Origin: Acidaminococcaceae bacterium
GTDB taxonomy: Bacteria; Bacillota; Negativicutes; Acidaminococcales; Acidaminococcaceae
DNA length: 26,153 nucleotides
Assembly: GCA_022653215.1 (NCBI GenBank)
Contig: JALCSJ010000008.1
Span: 1 to 26,153 of the forward strand
Direction of reading: 5' to 3'
How positions within the stretch are numbered: the first letter of the stretch is position 1; the number at the start of each line of letters is the position of its first letter. The position numbers and the translations under genes were made by a program. The notes beneath the pieces are model-generated. The model was not told the origin of the DNA. It made no database searches and was given only the letters and a program-made list of their open reading frames with translations. This document shows positions 22,919 to 26,153 of this stretch, piece after piece.

Positions 22919-23041
22919 AAAATGTAGAGTTTGAGCCTGAGATGCGAAAGAGCCAGCGGCTGGAGGATGGGATAGAACACATTGGTTCATCCCAGTCTCC
23001 ACCGCTGGCTCTGACAAAGTATCAGCCCAAACTCGGCATTT
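22919..23041. repeat. Hairpin element copy 3, abutting the groEL stop codon
   Basis: Same architecture as 8757-8881 but with different stems. The foot pairs GAGTTTG with CAAACTC. The 9x9 internal loop is GATGCGAAA against GACAAAGTA. The main stem pairs GAGCCAGCGG with CCGCTGGCTC and continues to GGGAT/ATCCC. The tip is GAT, bulged A, GAAC, ACATTG, GTTC, ATC. The groEL stop codon lies at its edge. A strong T-run is lacking on both strands, so simple termination does not explain it well. Confidence 0.85.
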
Positions 23042-24670
23042 TTACATCATGCCGGGCATACCGCCGCCCATACCGGGAGCACCGGCAGGCGCAACATTCT
23101 TTTCAGGTTTATCAGCAACAATAGATTCAGTGGTCAAAATCATAGCTGCAATAGAAGAAGCGTTTTGCAAAGCACTGCGGGTAACTTTGCAAGGATCAAC
23201 GATACCGGCTTTAATCATATCAACGTATTCTTCGGTCAAAGCATTGAAGCCAATGCCCTTCTTGGCCTTCTTAACGTTTTCAACGATAACGGCACCCTCC
23301 ATACCTGCGTTATAAGCGATTTGACGGATAGGTTCTTCAATAGCACGTTTTACAATATTGATACCGGTCTTTACATCGCCTTTAGCTTCCAATTTATCCA
23401 AAGAGCCTTGTACTTGCAGAAGAGCAGTACCACCACCGGCTACAATACCTTCGGCAACAGCAGCACGAGTAGCATTCAAAGCATCTTCAATACGAAGTTT
23501 CTTATCTTTCAATTCAGTTTCGGTAGCAGCACCGACTTTGATAACTGCAACACCACCGGCTAATTTAGCCAGACGTTCTTGCAATTTTTCTTTATCGAAA
23601 TCAGAAGTGGTTTCCGGAATCTGAGCACGGATTTGCGCAACACGATCAGCAATTTCAGTTTTGTTACCGCCGCCATCAACGATGGTAGTTAAATCCTTGG
23701 TAACTTTAACTTGTCCGCAAGTACCCAAATCTTCAATAGTAGCGCTGTCCAGCTTACGACCAACTTCTTCGCTGATAACAGTAGCGCCGGTTAAAGTAGC
23801 GATATCTTGAAGCATAGCCTTACGACGGTCACCAAAGCCGGGAGCCTTTACAGCTACAGCCTTGAATGTGCCACGGAGTCTGTTAACAACCAAGGTAGCA
23901 AGTGCTTCGCCTTCGATGTCTTCTGCAATAATCAGAAGTTCACGACCTTGTTGTACAACTTTTTCCAAAACAGGCATAATATCGTTAATCAAGGTAATCT
24001 TTCTATCAGTAATGAATACATAAGGGTTGCTTAAAACTGCTTCCATCTTGTCAGGATCAGTAATCATATAAGGGGAAATGTAGCCACGGTCAAATTGCAT
24101 GCCTTCTACAGTTTCCAAAGCAGTATCCATAGTCTTGGACTCTTCAACGGTAATAACACCGTCATCGCCGACTTTTTCCATAGCATCAGCAATCAAGCCG
24201 CCAATTTCTTCGTCACTGGCAGAAATAGAAGCAACCTGTGCTTTTTCTTCCTTGGTTCTTACTTTCTTGGAAGTCTTTTCCAAAGCTGATACCAAAGTAT
24301 CGGTAGCAAGTTTAATACCCTTTTTCAAAATCATAGGATTAGCGCCGGCAGCAACATTTCTCATGCCTTCATGTACCATAGCTTGAGCCAACAGGGTAGC
24401 AGTAGTAGTACCATCACCGGCAATATCATTGGTCTTGGTAGCAACTTCTTTAACCAGTTGAGCACCCATGTTTTCAAAGGGGTCTTCCAATTCAATATCT
24501 TTAGCAATTGTCACACCATCATTAGTAATGGTGGGAGCACCGAATTTCTTGTCCAGAACAACATTGCGGCCCTTAGGTCCCAAAGTAACCTTAACAGCAT
24601 CTGCCAAGGCATTAACACCACGCTCCAAACTACGGCGTGCTTCTTCATCAAATTTAATTAATTTAGCCAT
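23042..24670 (-). CDS. groEL: Chaperonin GroEL (Hsp60)
   Basis: The 542-residue subunit of the 14-mer folding chamber is full length. Signatures: VTLGPKGRNVVLD, NDGVTIAKDIELEDPFENMGA, AGDGTTTATLLAQ (ATPase), the apical domain from about 190, AAVAEGIVAGGG near 400-415, and the C-terminal GGM-rich tail GAPGMGGGMPGMM. AAGGAGAG precedes the ATG. groES lies 66 nt upstream, and a CIRCE element controls the pair. Hairpin element copy 3 begins at the stop codon. Confidence 0.99.
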   Translation of the reverse strand: MAKLIKFDEEARRSLERGVNALADAVKVTLGPKGRNVVLDKKFGAPTITNDGVTIAKDIELEDPFENMGAQLVKEVATKTNDIAGDGTTTATLLAQAMVHEGMRNVAAGANPMILKKGIKLATDTLVSALEKTSKKVRTKEEKAQVASISASDEEIGGLIADAMEKVGDDGVITVEESKTMDTALETVEGMQFDRGYISPYMITDPDKMEAVLSNPYVFITDRKITLINDIMPVLEKVVQQGRELLIIAEDIEGEALATLVVNRLRGTFKAVAVKAPGFGDRRKAMLQDIATLTGATVISEEVGRKLDSATIEDLGTCGQVKVTKDLTTIVDGGGNKTEIADRVAQIRAQIPETTSDFDKEKLQERLAKLAGGVAVIKVGAATETELKDKKLRIEDALNATRAAVAEGIVAGGGTALLQVQGSLDKLEAKGDVKTGINIVKRAIEEPIRQIAYNAGMEGAVIVENVKKAKKGIGFNALTEEYVDMIKAGIVDPCKVTRSALQNASSIAAMILTTESIVADKPEKNVAPAGAPGMGGGMPGMM

Positions 24671-24736
24671 ATTAATCTCTCCTTAATTCCAAATTGTAAA
24701 TTGTGGTTCATCCATGCTTACTATATAATTATAGTT

Positions 24737-25054
24737 TCATTTTTTTTCTTTTTTAGCTTTCTTTTCCTCACTGATTACAGCAAGAATATCGCTGTCTTTC
24801 AAAATAACATATTTCTTGTCATCTAATTCAACATCACTGCCGGCATATTTAGCAAAAACAACTTTCTCGCCGACTTTAACCTCGGTCTGAACTCTTTGTC
24901 CGTTGTCTAATAAACGGCCGGTACCAATAGCAATAACAGTACCTGTTTGAGGTTTGTCTTTATGAGCAGTATCAGGTAAATAAATACCACTGCTGGTTTT
25001 TTCCTCCTGCTCAATAGGTTCAACAATTACGTGGTCTTCCAAAGGTTTTAACAT
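24737..25054 (-). CDS. groES: Co-chaperonin GroES (Hsp10)
   Basis: Heptameric lid of GroEL. ATG 25054 is chosen: it follows AAAGGAG at 9 nt and gives the standard start MLKPLEDHVIVEP; a longer open frame runs back into the CIRCE element. The 105-residue product includes the mobile loop EEKTSSGIYLPD and the YVILKDSDILAVI end. It carries a Lys/Glu tail (EEKKAKKEKK) about ten residues longer than usual GroES. groEL follows. Confidence 0.98.
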   Translation of the reverse strand: MLKPLEDHVIVEPIEQEEKTSSGIYLPDTAHKDKPQTGTVIAIGTGRLLDNGQRVQTEVKVGEKVVFAKYAGSDVELDDKKYVILKDSDILAVISEEKKAKKEKK

Positions 25055-25103
25055 AATGTGGATCTCCTTTCGTGTATCATGATTTTCATAGTTTTTTCTT
25101 TTG

Positions 25104-25130
25104 TTAGCACTCATTTGTCTGGAGTGCTAA
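25104..25130. promoter_or_regulatory. CIRCE operator (HrcA site)
   Basis: Perfect inverted repeat TTAGCACTC, nine bases, GAGTGCTAA: the textbook HrcA binding site, 50 nt before groES and just downstream of its -10. hrcA itself is not in the window. Confidence 0.98.
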
Positions 25131-25132
25131 CC

Positions 25133-25184
25133 ACAATATTAATAATATCATCTTTTCGCAAAAATGCAAGTGTTTTTGCGAAAA
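25133..25184 (-). promoter_or_regulatory. groESL promoter with an overlapping hairpin
   Basis: On the minus strand TCGCAA read as TTGCGA (25156-25161) and TATTGT (25133-25138) are spaced by 17 nt, with CIRCE directly downstream. A perfect 12-bp stem (25153-25164 with 25173-25184) spans the -35. Confidence 0.6.
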
Positions 25185-25195
25185 AATATGTGCTT

Positions 25196-25238
25196 GCAAA
25201 AAAAAAATAAGCTGTCAATAAATAAATGGCAGCTTATT
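25196..25238 (-). terminator. Terminator of the ANTAR regulator gene
   Basis: AATAAGCTG and CAGCTTATT arms (25206-25216 with 25228-25238) are followed on the minus strand by about ten T. It isolates the two-component genes from groESL. Confidence 0.92.
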
Positions 25239-25256
25239 AAGAGTTGTGTTTTATTT

Positions 25257-25832
25257 CTATTTATTTGTAGCAGACAATATACTTTCTGCCAACTGTTTCA
25301 TGGTAATTCTTTTGTTCATGCAGTATTTTTGCATTTTTCTGTAAGCATCTTTTTCATTCAATTTGTAGGTGTCCATAATAATACCCTTGGCTCTGTCTAA
25401 TAGTTTCCGGGTTTCCAGACTGCTCTTCAAATTTTCCAGTTCTTTGTTCAGTCCCTGCATTTCCTTAAACCGTTCATAGGCCACATCAATAGCCGGGAAT
25501 AATTGTTCCTCCCTGATAGGTTTCACTAGATAGGCCAAAACTCCTGCATCATTAGCTTGCTCTACAATGTCAGTCTGACTATAGGCAGTTAAAAGCAGTA
25601 CCGGCGCAATGCCTTCTTCAATAATGGTTTTAGCGGCAGCAATACCACCCATTCCAGGCATTTTTACATCCATAATAATAAAATCAGGATGCAATTTTCT
25701 GGTCAGTTGAATAGCGTCTTCGCCCGAGGCCCCTTCTCCAATGACTGTATGCCCTGCCTCAGTGAGCATTTCCTTCACGTCCATCCTGATTAATGCCTCG
25801 TCATCCACAATTAAAATGTTGAGCTTTTTCAT
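25257..25832 (-). CDS. Response regulator with ANTAR RNA-binding output domain
   Basis: The 191-residue protein has a receiver domain with Asp10-Asp11, phosphorylated Asp55 (IIMDVKMPG), Thr82 and Lys104, a coiled-coil linker (about 120-140), and a C-terminal ANTAR domain (about 136-190: LLDRAKGIIMDTYKLNEKDA, then the AYRKMQKYCMNKR helix). ANTAR regulators act on RNA, promoting antitermination at paired hairpins when phosphorylated. ATG 25832 is used, with GAGGGGG upstream; TTG 25838 overlaps the kinase stop. Only 2 nt separate it from the kinase gene, so they form a pair like PdtaS-PdtaR or EutW-EutV. The target transcripts are unknown. Confidence 0.93.
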   Translation of the reverse strand: MKKLNILIVDDEALIRMDVKEMLTEAGHTVIGEGASGEDAIQLTRKLHPDFIIMDVKMPGMGGIAAAKTIIEEGIAPVLLLTAYSQTDIVEQANDAGVLAYLVKPIREEQLFPAIDVAYERFKEMQGLNKELENLKSSLETRKLLDRAKGIIMDTYKLNEKDAYRKMQKYCMNKRITMKQLAESILSATNK

Positions 25833-25834
25833 TT

Positions 25835-26153
25835 TCAATCCCCCTCTTTCAATGGTATTGTTACTCTTGCACAGGTCCCCGGCGACAGAGGCAGCAATTC
25901 AAAAGTGCCCCCCAGTTCTCCTTCCGCCATAGTTTGTATTATTTTAAGCCCCAGGCTATTTGTTTTTTTTATATCTAAGCCCGTTGGCAGACCTGTCCCA
26001 TTATCCCGTATTTCCAATACGGCTTCTTTTTCTTTGACCCTAAAGGTTACATCCAGCCGTCCCTTAGTTTTTCCGGAAAATCCATGGTCAATAGCATTTT
26101 GCAAAAGCTCATTGAGAATTAACGCCACGCTGGTAGCTTTATCTGAAGAAATC
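25835..26153 (-). CDS. Sensor histidine kinase, C-terminal part (HisKA_2/PdtaS type)
   Basis: The frame is open to the window edge, so only the last 105 or so residues are seen; a GTG at 26128 is internal. They form the ATP-binding domain: N box LILNELLQNAIDHGF, G1 box DNGTGLP, and G2-like LGLKIIQTMAEGELGG. This N box and the ANTAR partner point to the HisKA_2 class. The sensor part and phosphorylated His lie outside. The stop codon is 2 nt before the regulator's ATG, so the two are co-translated. Confidence 0.93.
   Translation of the reverse strand, partial: ISSDKATSVALILNELLQNAIDHGFSGKTKGRLDVTFRVKEKEAVLEIRDNGTGLPTGLDIKKTNSLGLKIIQTMAEGELGGTFELLPLSPGTCARVTIPLKEGD

Noticed and set aside
23049..24686. 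Many open frames antisense to groEL, some near 130 residues
   Set aside because: They are shadows of a highly conserved gene with biased codons; none has a ribosome site or a plausible domain.

Overview
The window is gene-dense, about 40-45% G+C by eye, and reads like the core chromosome of an anaerobic Firmicute with an outer membrane (Negativicutes, possibly Acidaminococcaceae such as Phascolarctobacterium). This is inference. The clues are Bacillus-type features (a PurF with propeptide and iron-sulfur cysteines, CIRCE upstream of groESL, CsoR, DUF3793 beside a flavodoxin, strong AGGAGG ribosome sites) together with an exported OmpH/Skp-like protein, which suits a diderm cell. No phage, insertion sequence, CRISPR array, rRNA or tRNA was seen.

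Layout. 1-664: 3' part of an HD-GYP domain gene (+). 764-7930 (-): purine biosynthesis operon purE-purF-purM-purN-purH(IMP cyclohydrolase only)-purD, followed by an IMP dehydrogenase gene with its own promoter. 8175-8471 (+): small exported Pro-rich protein, divergent from purE. 8472-8883: repeat-rich, hairpin-rich intergenic stretch. 8884-9315 (-) OmpH/Skp-like and 9514-10050 (+) TlpA/ResA-like thioredoxin, divergent. 10148-13021 (-): csoR-copA copper operon under a promoter with a CsoR-like box in its spacer. 13272-14355 (+): DUF3793 protein and flavodoxin behind repeated GTTAG-N6-CTAAC dyads. 14436-15803 (-): MATE transporter. 16012-16749 (-): peptidase C26 amidotransferase-like hydrolase. 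16922-21144 (+): AbgT-type transporter and two M20 hydrolases, probably for uptake and cleavage of p-aminobenzoyl-glutamate or similar acyl-amino acids. 21224-22765 (-): guaA. 23042-25054 (-): groES-groEL with CIRCE. 25257-26153 (-): ANTAR response regulator and the C-terminal part of its histidine kinase.

How the genes work together. purE/F/M/N/H/D make part of the route to IMP; guaB and guaA then convert IMP to XMP and GMP. purK, purB, purC, purL/Q/S and the AICAR transformylase half of PurH are not in the window. Copper efflux (CopA) is controlled by CsoR. The DUF3793-flavodoxin pair looks like a metal-responsive unit, probably iron.

Most interesting. (1) A family of about 125-nt hairpin elements, two full copies and one decayed copy, with a nearly invariant 9x9 internal loop and a conserved apical motif joined by freely varying stems; the two full copies abut the stop codons of ompH and groEL. 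(2) An IMP dehydrogenase whose length and catalytic numbering match the enzyme of the protozoan Tritrichomonas foetus as I remember it. (3) CopA with a fused C-terminal CopZ-like domain preceded by an internal ribosome site and ATG. (4) A perfect 32-bp palindrome inside the MATE gene. (5) A stand-alone IMP cyclohydrolase.
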